Source: JANSWY01 sp965267245
GTDB taxonomy: Bacteria; Bacteroidota; Bacteroidia; Cytophagales; Cyclobacteriaceae
Assembly: GCA_965267245.1 (NCBI GenBank)
Contig: OZ253939.1
Coordinates: 124,001 to 188,000 of the forward strand
DNA length: 64,000 nt
Direction of reading: 5' to 3'
Made by a program: the position numbers and the translations under genes. The notes under the pieces were generated by a model, which saw only the letters and a program-made list of their open reading frames with translations, did no database searches and was not told the origin of the DNA. Shown one piece after another: positions 27,145 to 35,325 of the stretch. Within the stretch, counting starts at the first letter, position 1. Each line of letters begins with the position of its first letter.

Positions 27145-27564
27145 ATAACTAGATTTTTCTCAATTACAGTATTGATGTTGGTTTTTGGTGTAGCCAATGG
27201 GCAGGTATCATACTTAAAAGCCAGGAGGAAACTGTTAAACACTCTGAGCGTGTAGCCTCATTATTTAATGCCGGTGACTTTAGCGAAGCATTCGGTGAAT
27301 TAAAGAAATATTGGCCTTTGCCGGAAAATGAAATAGAACAACTCGAATCCATGACAATTAAGCAACTGAATATGGTGAGTTCCAGGTTTGGCGAAAGAAT
27401 TGGTCATGTGTTTATCAGAGAGCATAAAATAAGTGATTTTTTAATCTGCAGAACTTATGTCATCAAACATGAGAATCTCGCCCTAAGAATGCTGTTTTAT
27501 TATTACAGGAACAATGAAGGCTGGGTAATGGGATGACAGTCTCACTAAGTTGTTTGAGGAGTAG
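27145..27564 (+). pseudogene. Decayed gene for a small exported protein
   Basis: Three frames join to one protein. 27145 onward reads ATA-TRFFSITVLMLVFGVANGQ, a normal signal peptide with the start codon changed to ATA. After a frameshift near 27210 the frame continues as SQEETVKHSERVASLFNAGD ... FYYYRNNEGWV to 27536. After a second frameshift it ends WDDSLTKLFEE-stop (27562-27564). The intact protein would be about 140 residues and processed to about 120; the family is not recognised. With three lesions this is dead, not a sequencing slip. Confidence 0.75.
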
Positions 27565-27765
27565 AGGGAGTAGGAAATGGACCGAAATGACCGACATGAA
27601 GGGATTTCAAGAAGTTTAAGAGAATCGAGTTTTCAAAAGTAAGGATGCTTGTTGTTTTACTGACGTCAATGGATACAATTATTAATCACCAATTTCAATC
27701 CATTTATGATTACGTGGAATTTGGATCTAAAAACCATGTCCTTGGTTGATTAATACCCCTCAAAA

Positions 27766-27788
27766 GTCACTCGGGTCTCCTGAGTGAC
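27766..27788. repeat. Palindromic repeat, copy 2
   Basis: GTCACTCGGG, TCT, CCTGAGTGAC forms a near-perfect 10-bp stem. The core is the same as at 9241-9263, with two base changes in the left arm. Confidence 0.65.
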
Positions 27789-27810
27789 CCGCGCAGCTAT
27801 TCCCAAGCAG

Positions 27811-27859
27811 AATACCCAATATTAGGTATTTACTTAAAGTGATGATTGTTGTATTTTCC
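27811..27859 (+). promoter_or_regulatory. 20-bp palindrome upstream of the MBL-fold lipoprotein gene
   Basis: AATACCCAATATTAGGTATT (27811-27830) ends exactly 21 bases before TATTTTCC (27852-27859), the same spacing as at 19731. The coding start is at 27950. Its sequence and placement support a shared transcription factor. Confidence 0.5.
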
Positions 27860-27949
27860 TTGTCGATTACTTGACGTGAGACATTTTGTCCTTCAGGGGA
27901 AGCTGGAAGGGGGTAAAATGTTTATGATTGCAGGCAAATCAATCCAGGT

Positions 27950-29059
27950 ATGAGGACCATAACTTTTCTGACAATAACTCTCACATTTTTCTCTTGTGCC
28001 AAAAAGGTTCACAAGGTATTTGAAGACAACAGTATAGAAGCCCTGGGAGTAACATCTGACATTATTAAAGACAGCATCTCCTTTGAATATGGGTCATCAT
28101 CCTTAGGAAAATCACTGGGCCTGCAATACCTGGGATGCGGTGGGTTTCATATTAACTATGGGGACAAGGGATTTCTAATTGACCCATTCTTCTCCAATCA
28201 ATCATTTTGGTCAGTTCCTTTCAAGAAAATCAGACCAAAAATTGAGGACATTGAATTTGGGTTATCGGGAATTGCGGAAAGGGCCAATATACAGGCCATG
28301 TTCATCTCTCACTCCCATTATGACCACCTACTGGATGCGCCCTATATTTCCAATACCTATTTTCAGGAGGCATCTATATATGGTTCAAGGTCAACGGTAA
28401 ACCTCCTGAGCTCCGTATCAGACACTTTATTACTTAGAGACATTTCCGGGCTTGCTGTCCAGATTTATGATGACAATGTAGGTGAAGACAACTGGACAAT
28501 GATCTCCCCAAATTTGAGAGTTCTGGCCATTGAATCCGGTCATGCACCACATTTTCGTTTCATTGTACCCATTAAGTTTTACCAGGGTAAGGTCTACCAG
28601 CCAATAAAGGGATTCACAGACCCCGAAATGCCTACTAAAGCTTCCAAATGGAAGGAAGGAGCAACATATAGTTTCCTCATAGATGTTATTGAAGGGGACA
28701 AGGTAATTTTCAGGACCTATTTACAATCATCAGCATCTCAACCAGTGGAAGGATTTCCGCCTCAATCTGTTTTAGATGAAAAAAGTGTAGACCTGGTGAT
28801 TTTGGGAGGGGCTTCCTACCAATACATCAAGAAAAGGGAATATCCAACAGGTATAATTGACTACCTGAAACCTGAAAAATTACTGATCTGTCATTGGGAG
28901 GATTTTTTCAGGCCATATCAGGAATATCCTAAGCGCTTTGTTCGCTTCACAAATTTCAAAAAGTTGATCAAAGTGCTCTACAACCAAAACGAATCTTTGA
29001 AAGGAAGTATGGAAATAGCTTTCCTTAATCCAAAGTGTAAGATCATTGTAACCCGATAG
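27950..29059 (+). CDS. Lipoprotein with metallo-beta-lactamase fold (UlaG/NAPE-PLD-like)
   Basis: A 369-residue lipoprotein (lipobox FFSC, Cys16) with the metallo-beta-lactamase metal motif HSHYDH (about residues 121-126), a preceding strand FLIDPFFSNQSFW and later metal-ligand regions ESGHAPHF and ICHWEDFF. The layout is that of the UlaG/NAPE-PLD branch, which hydrolyses phosphodiester or lactone bonds. It acts at the envelope; the substrate is unknown. It is preceded by the recurring palindrome. Confidence 0.8.
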   Translation: MRTITFLTITLTFFSCAKKVHKVFEDNSIEALGVTSDIIKDSISFEYGSSSLGKSLGLQYLGCGGFHINYGDKGFLIDPFFSNQSFWSVPFKKIRPKIEDIEFGLSGIAERANIQAMFISHSHYDHLLDAPYISNTYFQEASIYGSRSTVNLLSSVSDTLLLRDISGLAVQIYDDNVGEDNWTMISPNLRVLAIESGHAPHFRFIVPIKFYQGKVYQPIKGFTDPEMPTKASKWKEGATYSFLIDVIEGDKVIFRTYLQSSASQPVEGFPPQSVLDEKSVDLVILGGASYQYIKKREYPTGIIDYLKPEKLLICHWEDFFRPYQEYPKRFVRFTNFKKLIKVLYNQNESLKGSMEIAFLNPKCKIIVTR

Positions 29060-29180
29060 TTATGAAAACTTCTCTATGACACTCAGTGATAACAATTGGA
29101 ATAATGAAAAGGGTGGCTGGGACCTGATCCTTCTATACTATCTTACATAATACAGCAATACATAATACATCTTTATCATT

Positions 29181-29212
29181 TTTGCATGCTATCATTCAAA
29201 CTACTACATTTG
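29181..29212 (+). promoter_or_regulatory. Bacteroidota-type promoter of the 29260 gene
   Basis: TTTG at 29181-29184, a 20-base spacer, and a perfect TAnnTTTG box (TACATTTG) at 29205-29212 match the known Bacteroidota housekeeping promoter. The coding start is at 29260. Confidence 0.65.
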
Positions 29213-29259
29213 GCGATTTCTGTCAAAATCAACCACCATTGAATAACAACTAGCAGACT

Positions 29260-29742
29260 ATGCTTAGAGAGAGAAGAATAACATTCAAGGGGAGAACCAT
29301 TTTCATTGTTGGGCTGACCGCCACCGGACTTACTTTTTTAATAGTGTATCTCACAGGAATTGATTTTAACCGGTTACTCACTTCCAATCTTTATATTTCG
29401 CTTTCCATCATATCAGCAACGGTATTCATTTTCCTGGCTTTTGGAATGTATAAAGGGATCGGTGTGATCGATAATCCACCGAAATTAGTGGGTTATGAAC
29501 CAGGATCCATTTTACAAGGAGGATCTTTCCCGGATTTTCCTGATATAGGGGATGGTCTTGGGGGGATAATTTTTGGCATTGTGCTATGGATTGTATTAGC
29601 GATATTAATAGTTATAGGATTACTGCTTCTGGAAGCTTTCTTCTGGTTATCACTCTTCGTTATTTTTAGTATACTGTATTGGGTGTTTATCCGGGCGGTA
29701 AGATTGATCCTTTTTAAATCCAGAAAGACAAAAGAGACCTGA
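29260..29742 (+). CDS. Small multi-helix membrane protein, C-terminus lost by a frameshift
   Basis: The 160-residue product has helices near residues 15-35, 45-65, 105-130 and 130-150 and a short hydrophilic domain between (PGSILQGGSFPDFPDIGDG). The stop at 29740-29742 is probably not original. The overlapping -1 frame reads RDLTASVFSALTFTAICTGW and LFAIAVVLDKYR to a stop at 29829-29831, a good final membrane helix with charged end. A one-base change in the A-rich run near 29720-29735 would explain this. Function unknown. Confidence 0.6.
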   Translation: MLRERRITFKGRTIFIVGLTATGLTFLIVYLTGIDFNRLLTSNLYISLSIISATVFIFLAFGMYKGIGVIDNPPKLVGYEPGSILQGGSFPDFPDIGDGLGGIIFGIVLWIVLAILIVIGLLLLEAFFWLSLFVIFSILYWVFIRAVRLILFKSRKTKET

Positions 29743-29932
29743 CGGCTTCAGTTTTTAGTGCCCTCACTTTTACTGCTATTTGCACCGGCTGGTTATTTGC
29801 AATTGCGGTTGTTCTAGACAAGTACAGATAAATACCAATTTTCACGAGCTAAATTTTACAGAAAATGAAAACGAATACCCTTGCAGGACAATCAGTTTCT
29901 TCACCCGGCCGGAGGCCTACGAAATGGTGGTT

Positions 29933-29967
29933 GTCACTCGGGAAACCCGAGCAACTGGTTGAGTGAA
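29933..29967. repeat. Palindromic repeat, divergent copy 3
   Basis: GTCACTCGGG, AAA, CCCGAG, then nine bases and GAGTGA. It matches copies 1 and 2 in the left arm; the right arm appears split by a short insertion. Confidence 0.45.
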
Positions 29968-30054
29968 ATGAAACAGTTCAATTTCATCATCGATTACCCA
30001 GGCTCAAGATTAATGCTCACATCCAACTGAACCCAAAAACGAAATACTATTTTA

Positions 30055-30092
30055 GGATTTAGAGTTAGGTTTCGGATTTCGGGTTTGCGTTC
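30055..30092. repeat. Degenerate heptad repeat
   Basis: GGATTTAGAGTTAGGTTTCG continuing GATTTCGGGTTTGCG is a run of 7-base units like those at 13247-13274 and 30740-30810. It lies at the 3' side of the DoxX gene. Confidence 0.45.
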
Positions 30093-30094
30093 CC

Positions 30095-30559
30095 TTAATG
30101 AGGAGACAAATTCATTGTTTTCTTACTTTCCCTGTTCCTTCTAATTTGGGTAATAGAGATCTTGCCTTCACCATAAACAAAAAAAGCTGCTAATAGTAGC
30201 AATACAATAACGGAAGAAACGAATTCCATGTAATTGGCATTACCCTGCATTTGGATTAGGTTGAGGTCCACTGCTCCCAAAAGAATTGGGATGTTGATTG
30301 CAGCGCTCAATCTTGTATAGGCACCCAAACTTATGAGCATTCCGCCGACAAGGTGTATAAATATGATGTAGTGGGCTATGTGTATAGCTATGAATACCCA
30401 ACCAACCGAAAGGATATTGTTTGTGAAGGCACCAAAATCTAACATAAACATGATTCCTTTTGCAATGATGTAACCTCCAAGTAACATCCTAAGCAGATCC
30501 ATCCACAGTGGTGCCTTCCTGGCATCAAACCATGCATTAAGTTTCGTAATTGTGTTCAT
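30095..30559 (-). CDS. DoxX-like membrane protein
   Basis: From the start at 30559 (MNTITKLNAWFDARKAP) the product has 154 residues and four membrane helices, with LLRMLLGGYIIAKGIMFMLD as the first and HLVGGMLISLGAYTRLSA around the third. This is the DoxX/DoxD-like pattern. An upstream in-frame ATG would add 25 unlikely residues. Proteins of this family have been tied to thiol redox or quinone-linked roles, but none can be assigned here. Confidence 0.75.
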   Translation of the reverse strand: MNTITKLNAWFDARKAPLWMDLLRMLLGGYIIAKGIMFMLDFGAFTNNILSVGWVFIAIHIAHYIIFIHLVGGMLISLGAYTRLSAAINIPILLGAVDLNLIQMQGNANYMEFVSSVIVLLLLAAFFVYGEGKISITQIRRNRESKKTMNLSPH

Positions 30560-30890
30560 GGGTTTTGCGTTTAGTGTATTTATAAGATACTGAAAATCAG
30601 TGATAAAAGCAATGAAAGAACAGCTTGTTGGCACTTGTTAAAACATACGTATCAAGTGAATATTCCATTTTCACCATATAAGCTCCTAGCTCTGCCAATG
30701 GCCATTTGCAAACTCAACTTTCAAAATTGCATTTCAAAATAATCGGATTTAGAATTTCGAGTTCCTCATGCTTCGAATTTGATTTAGAGTTTCGGATTTA
30801 GAGTTTAGAATTTCATTCTCTCTTCTTTCACATCAGGATTAGTTAAATTATAGCTAATAATATTAACCAACCAACAATAATTCAATAGCT
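30560..30890. other. Gene-free stretch with degenerate heptad repeats
   Basis: This 331-base gap between divergent genes has no coding frame. About 30740-30812 is a degraded tandem array of 7-base units (CGGATTT, AGAATTT, AGAGTTT). The remainder is AT-rich upstream sequence of both genes. Confidence 0.55.
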
Positions 30891-31403
30891 ATGAAAAACG
30901 TGACCTTAATCATACTGATCTTTGCTCTGGTAATCTTAACCAATTGTGAAGATGAAGCGCCAGATGGAAAAATCAATATTACATTGGAGGCCAATGATGG
31001 ATTCTCCAATGAGAATATGGATGAAAGTATCACAACAGTCAAATGGGGGTGTGTGATCATCTCAGGAGAACTAACTGGGTGTATCTACGCCTATAATGGT
31101 GTCCTCCAAGCTGATGGTGCTATTACTTCAGATGCCATTGAAGCCGGACCAGGTTCAGCAGGATTCTCATTTGTATCACCCGGAACCACTTTTTCCGACC
31201 TGGAAGGTGGAGAGAGGATGTATTTTTACTATGAGGCTACTTACGATAATGCTACCGGTAATCCAATTGGTGATATTCAGGATTTGAGTGATAACATGGA
31301 CCTTTATGCCAATCCCGGCAAAGACGGAAATACCGGAGAAGATATTACCTGGGTAATTTCATTCGGTGCAGGTGGAGCTCCTACACAGGATATTTTGGAG
31401 TAG
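30891..31403 (+). CDS. Lipoprotein of unknown function
   Basis: A 170-residue lipoprotein (signal with LTNC, Cys19) followed by an acidic, glycine-rich, strand-rich domain (VKWGCVIISGELTGCIYAYNG, with two further Cys near residues 52 and 62 that may form a disulfide). No family recognised. It lies 98 bases upstream of an SDR gene in the same direction. Confidence 0.6.
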   Translation: MKNVTLIILIFALVILTNCEDEAPDGKINITLEANDGFSNENMDESITTVKWGCVIISGELTGCIYAYNGVLQADGAITSDAIEAGPGSAGFSFVSPGTTFSDLEGGERMYFYYEATYDNATGNPIGDIQDLSDNMDLYANPGKDGNTGEDITWVISFGAGGAPTQDILE

Positions 31404-31501
31404 GAATTTTCGAATACTAGTACATTTACGGCTCTTTTCCACTCCCAAATTTGTTACATAGTAAAGCTTAAGAGCAATTTTTTAACTAAACGAATAACAC
31501 C

Positions 31502-32329
31502 ATGAAAGTTGATGACAAAGTAATTGTTGTGACTGGCGGTGGGAGCGGAATAGGTCGCCAGTTGGTATTGGAGCTACTCAAAAAAGGGGCAATAGTCGCT
31601 GCAACTGATATTAATGAAAGCAGTCTTCAGGAAACGAAAGAATTGGCTGGTGTAGGACCAGAAAGGTTATCAATTCATCAGTTGGATATATCTGACAAGG
31701 TGAAAGTAGATGCCTTACCAGAACAGATTGTAGCAACTCACGGTGTTGTGGATGGTGTCATCAACAATGCAGGTATCATTCAGCCATTCGTAGATATTAA
31801 AGACCTGGATTATGATTGGATAGAAAGAATCATGAACATTGACTTTTACGGCGCGGTGTACATGACAAAATCATTCCTGCCCTATTTACTTGATCGTCCT
31901 GAAGCTCATATTGCTAATGTTTCCAGTATGGGTGGGTTTATTCCTTTTCCTGGACAGACCATGTATGGAGCAGCAAAAGCAGCACTGAAGTTGTTTACAG
32001 AAGGACTCAACACCGAACTAAAGGACACCACTGTTGGTGTTACTGTAGTCCATCCCGGAGCTGTCAATACCAATATCAGTGGTAATTCCAGCGTTGAAAT
32101 CAATATTGGAGATGACAATGAAGCAATGAATAGAGCGCTCGATGCTTCAAAAGCCGCAAGCATTATCATTGATGCAATTGAAAAGAATAAATTCAGGGTT
32201 TTGGTAGGCGGTGATGCTCGTTTCCTGGATATCTACTATCGAATAAGCCCGGAAAAAGCAGTACGTTTCATTGTAAAGAAAATGGGAGCCATAAAAAATG
32301 CTATGGAACAGGAAACCGTTGAGGTTTGA
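31502..32329 (+). CDS. SDR-family NAD(P)-dependent oxidoreductase
   Basis: The 275-residue classical short-chain dehydrogenase has the nucleotide-binding GGGSGIGRQ (residues 12-20), the NNAG motif near 92, catalytic Ser about 141 (NVSSMGG), and YGAAK with catalytic Tyr/Lys near 154-158, followed by HPGAVNTNI. The acidic residue after strand 2 (TDINES) suggests NAD(H) preference. It oxidises or reduces an unknown alcohol/ketone substrate. Confidence 0.88.
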   Translation: MKVDDKVIVVTGGGSGIGRQLVLELLKKGAIVAATDINESSLQETKELAGVGPERLSIHQLDISDKVKVDALPEQIVATHGVVDGVINNAGIIQPFVDIKDLDYDWIERIMNIDFYGAVYMTKSFLPYLLDRPEAHIANVSSMGGFIPFPGQTMYGAAKAALKLFTEGLNTELKDTTVGVTVVHPGAVNTNISGNSSVEINIGDDNEAMNRALDASKAASIIIDAIEKNKFRVLVGGDARFLDIYYRISPEKAVRFIVKKMGAIKNAMEQETVEV

Positions 32330-32361
32330 TAAATGGATTTAGTTCTTTTCGTTATATGAAA

Positions 32362-32381
32362 TATACCTAAAATCAGGTATT
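32362..32381. promoter_or_regulatory. 20-bp palindrome, fifth copy
   Basis: TATACCTAAAATCAGGTATT matches the family at 19731, 23975, 24016 and 27811, but no gene starts directly downstream on either strand. It may be a relic, or serve a transcript not recognised here. Confidence 0.4.
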
Positions 32382-32555
32382 TCCTACACTCGATTTTTGC
32401 ACTAACTTACTAAAGATTCGAATACACCATTTTTTAGGTGACTACCATTGTTGCGGCACGTACCTAATCTTCACTATGGTTTTTGGGAACTAGAGCTATC
32501 TCATTCGTTTGCTTGGTGTCAATCATTATACCACTTATCGGAAAGTGAATGTTGG

Positions 32556-32600
32556 TAAAATATAAAATTGCTGTCCTTCAAAAAAATGGAGAACAGCAAT
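32556..32600 (-). terminator. Intrinsic terminator of the F420-reductase-like gene
   Basis: On the minus strand ATTGCTGT pairs with ACAGCAAT (32593-32600 with 32567-32574) and is followed by TTTATATTTT. It lies 28 bases after the stop of the minus-strand gene. Confidence 0.7.
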
Positions 32601-32627
32601 ACTGAAATAATCTATGTTGAAATTTTG

Positions 32628-33314
32628 TTAGTTCCTTTGAACGTGGAAATTGAAATCTGCTGTTCCCAAGGCATTCCATAATCTTAGCCAGATTGGGAGT
32701 AACATCTCCGTTCCCCTTGCCGTGCTAATATCTCCAAGGTCAATGATTACATCTTCTGCCCAACCAATTGATTTTAATAGTTCTTTTACCTGTTTTTTTG
32801 TTCCATCATCATTTCCAGATACAAATACGTCATGTTTCCCTTTGACCTGAGCAGGATTGATCATGATGTATGAACTCATTGTATTCAAGCTCTTCACTAC
32901 ATTGAGTTCTGGAAACTTGCTCTGAATCTGTTCAGCTAATGAGTCAGTATTTACAGGATTCAATGATGGAGGCATACCATTAGAGAAATCAAGAGGGTTG
33001 GCGATATCCAGTAACGTTTTTCCACTTCTATCAGCTTCTGCAATTGAACTGATTGCTGGGATAGAAGCTTGCCCATTAGTCGCATTTACAATGATCTCCG
33101 CTCCGGCGGCAGCATTGGCAAATGTTTCCAGTTTTAAGTTACTCTGATCAACAAACCAATCTTTGAAAACTGGGTTGCCATAAAAGTCCTGCTGATCACT
33201 TGTCATGGTATTTTCAACATCTCTGGTACCAATCACAACTTCGTGTCCAAGAGAAGTAAGTTTTGTGGATATTTGCCTTCCAACTATGCCGGTTCCTAAT
33301 ACTGCAATTTTCAT
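32628..33314 (-). CDS. NADPH-dependent F420 reductase-like dinucleotide-binding protein
   Basis: The 228-residue protein begins with a Rossmann motif MKIAVLGTGIVGRQ and continues LGHEVVIGTRD, typical of the F420-dependent NADP reductase/YrfG-like family. It has the central NATNGQ and DIANPLDF strands. In bacteria without F420 such proteins act as NAD(P)H-dependent reductases of unknown substrate. It is divergent from an HxlR regulator, its likely controller. Confidence 0.78.
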   Translation of the reverse strand: MKIAVLGTGIVGRQISTKLTSLGHEVVIGTRDVENTMTSDQQDFYGNPVFKDWFVDQSNLKLETFANAAAGAEIIVNATNGQASIPAISSIAEADRSGKTLLDIANPLDFSNGMPPSLNPVNTDSLAEQIQSKFPELNVVKSLNTMSSYIMINPAQVKGKHDVFVSGNDDGTKKQVKELLKSIGWAEDVIIDLGDISTARGTEMLLPIWLRLWNALGTADFNFHVQRN

Positions 33315-33351
33315 TTCTATTTATTTTTGTTATTTAATTTATATTTGAAAT

Positions 33352-33367
33352 ATACTATATTTAGTAT
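33352..33367. promoter_or_regulatory. Candidate HxlR operator
   Basis: ATACTA-TATT-TAGTAT is a perfect 6-bp inverted repeat in the 149-base divergent region between the reductase and the HxlR gene. Its position fits an operator for a dimeric MarR/HxlR-type regulator. Confidence 0.45.
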
Positions 33368-33463
33368 AGTAATGTTACAGCCGTATCAATATTGAAAGGA
33401 GCTATCAATTTTGACGGATTTGCTGATTTTCAATGAGTTATAATCGAAAAAAAATTAAAAAAA

Positions 33464-33838
33464 ATGCTGATAAATGATGAACACTACAAATTTGTGATTG
33501 GTGACCAGGATTATCACTGCGCTTTGGATGTTACCATGTCTTTTATTGGCGGGAAATGGAAAACTGTTGTATTATGGTATTTACGAAATGGAAAAATGAG
33601 GTTTTCAGAACTCAAGGCCAGAATTCCTGACATTACCGATAAAATGCTTTCAATTCAACTAAAGGCTTTAGAAGCAGATGGGGTAGTGGAAAGAAAAATT
33701 TATGCTGAAGTTCCTCCAAAGGTAGAATACAAGCTAACTGAAATGGGGGAGACTTTAAGACCTGTGTTGGAGGCTATCGCCAAATGGGGGAAAGATAAAG
33801 CTCACAAAGAGGGAAGAATTGTCAAAATTGAGAAGTAG
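33464..33838 (+). CDS. HxlR-family transcriptional regulator
   Basis: A 124-residue winged-helix protein with the family hallmarks: Cys near residue 18 (YHCALDVTMSFIGGKWKTVVLW), RFSELKARIPDITDKMLSIQLK and the wing VERKIYAEVPPKVEYKLTEMG. The conserved Cys often senses electrophiles or oxidants. It is divergent from the F420-reductase-like gene with a palindrome between, so local repression or activation of that gene is likely. Confidence 0.9.
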   Translation: MLINDEHYKFVIGDQDYHCALDVTMSFIGGKWKTVVLWYLRNGKMRFSELKARIPDITDKMLSIQLKALEADGVVERKIYAEVPPKVEYKLTEMGETLRPVLEAIAKWGKDKAHKEGRIVKIEK

Positions 33839-33949
33839 CTAACCAATGATTTCTCAAAAACATAAGAATAGAATTTACGTTCAAGGTAATCAATCAGGCC
33901 AATTTATGTTCAACAACACATTTTTAACTGTCAAATCCAATTAAGAATC

Positions 33950-34459
33950 ATGTTTCTCAGAAAAGCGAATTTATCTGAAGTACCAACTATATGGGAAATC
34001 ATCCAACAGGCCATCGAACAACGAAAAAATGACGGAAGTGACCAGTGGCAGAATGGATATCCAAATGAACAAACCATTATTGATGATATTGAAAAAGGGT
34101 ACGGTCATGTGCTCATTGATAATGATGAGGTCATTGCATATGCTGCGATCATGTTTGACGGTGAACCTGCTTATAAGCAGATTACAGGAAAATGGTTAAC
34201 CACAGACGAGGACTATGCCGTATTGCATCGGGTGGCTACTTCCAAGAAAGTGAAAGGGAAAGGCATAGCAACTCGCCTCTTTAAAATGGTGGAAGATTTG
34301 TCCATGGACCGGTATGTCTTCAGTATCAAGGTAGATACCAATTTTGACAACCTCCCCATGCTTAGGATCATGGAAAAACTGGAATACACATTATGCGGAG
34401 AAATAGTTTTTCAAGGAAATGCTCGAAAGGCCTTTGAAAAGGTGCTTGTTAGTAATTAG
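33950..34459 (+). CDS. GNAT-family N-acetyltransferase
   Basis: A 169-residue single-domain GNAT enzyme: N-terminal LRKANLSEVPTIWEI, central LHRVATSKKVKGKGIATRLF with the acetyl-CoA pyrophosphate loop (about residues 101-110), and a C-terminal KVDTNFDNLPMLRIMEKL strand. It acetylates an unknown amine. It stands 79 bases before an exported hydrolase. Confidence 0.85.
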   Translation: MFLRKANLSEVPTIWEIIQQAIEQRKNDGSDQWQNGYPNEQTIIDDIEKGYGHVLIDNDEVIAYAAIMFDGEPAYKQITGKWLTTDEDYAVLHRVATSKKVKGKGIATRLFKMVEDLSMDRYVFSIKVDTNFDNLPMLRIMEKLEYTLCGEIVFQGNARKAFEKVLVSN

Positions 34460-34538
34460 CCTTTTAAATGAGGTACCTATTCAAGAGTTTCTGGGAATTG
34501 TTGAAAAACCACTATTTTACCATAAAAAAACTTGTTTC

Positions 34539-35309
34539 ATGAAATTCACCAGGTCAATAATTTTCATATTTCTGATTTGTATCTCCATTTCATTCGAGAC
34601 ATTCGCGCAGGCACATCTTTTTGGAAAACGCGAATTCGTAGGAGAAAATAATGACACACTCAGGTATCGCCAATTAGATTTTGATTACAGTGAAGGGAGT
34701 AAATACCCACTTGTGATCTTTTTACATGGTGCAGGTGAAAGAGGTAATGACAATGAAGCCCAGCTGAGATGGGGTGTTACAAATTTTGCCAATGATGATA
34801 TCATGAAGGTTCATCGCCCAATCGTAATTGCACCACAATGTCCTAAAGAACAGTCCTGGGGTAATTATGGAGGTTTTAGAGACGGGAAAATTACACTTAA
34901 GAAAGAGCCCACCACTCAGATGAAACTTCTCAAACAACTCATAGATCAGATGATCACGGAATATCCTGTTGATACAGATAGAATATACATAACTGGTCTC
35001 TCTATGGGTGGTTTTGGTACTTTTGATGCACTTGCTCGTTACCCTGATTTATTTGCAGCCGCAGTACCCGTTTGTGGTGGTGGAGATGTTTCTACAGCAA
35101 AAAACTTCGCTCATGTCCCCATGTGGATATTTCATGGAGCACAAGATCAGGTGGTGCAGCCAAAATTGTCAAGAGAGATGTCGGAAGCACTTATTGCTGC
35201 TGGAGCACATCCTGGATATACAGAATATCCGGATACCGGCCACTTTTCCTGGATAGCAACATACAGTGACCCAATGATGATGGATTGGTTGTTCAGCCAG
35301 CGTAAATAG
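34539..35309 (+). CDS. Exported alpha/beta hydrolase (dienelactone hydrolase / PHB-depolymerase-like esterase)
   Basis: From 34539 (MKFTRSIIFIF) the product has 256 residues and a signal peptide ending TFAQ; the frame is open upstream but those codons overlap the GNAT gene. Features are an oxyanion loop FLHGAGERG, nucleophile elbow GLSMGG (Ser about 155), acid in HGAQDQVV and His in DTGHFSW. This complete triad is typical of exported esterases/feruloyl esterase-like proteins. It cleaves esters outside the cytoplasm; the substrate is unknown. Confidence 0.85.
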   Translation: MKFTRSIIFIFLICISISFETFAQAHLFGKREFVGENNDTLRYRQLDFDYSEGSKYPLVIFLHGAGERGNDNEAQLRWGVTNFANDDIMKVHRPIVIAPQCPKEQSWGNYGGFRDGKITLKKEPTTQMKLLKQLIDQMITEYPVDTDRIYITGLSMGGFGTFDALARYPDLFAAAVPVCGGGDVSTAKNFAHVPMWIFHGAQDQVVQPKLSREMSEALIAAGAHPGYTEYPDTGHFSWIATYSDPMMMDWLFSQRK

Positions 35310-35325
35310 CGATTTGGTAATTTGA

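Larger units (their letters stand above)
27565..27949. other. Gene-free stretch carrying a palindromic repeat and a regulatory palindrome
   Basis: No coding frame is convincing in these 385 bases. They contain the palindromic repeat copy at 27766-27788 and the 20-bp regulatory palindrome at 27811-27830 in front of the metallo-beta-lactamase-fold gene. Confidence 0.6.

Noticed and set aside
29780..29962. 60-codon plus frame after the membrane protein
   Set aside because: It overlaps the reconstructed C-terminal helix in another frame and a palindromic repeat, and shows no domain.
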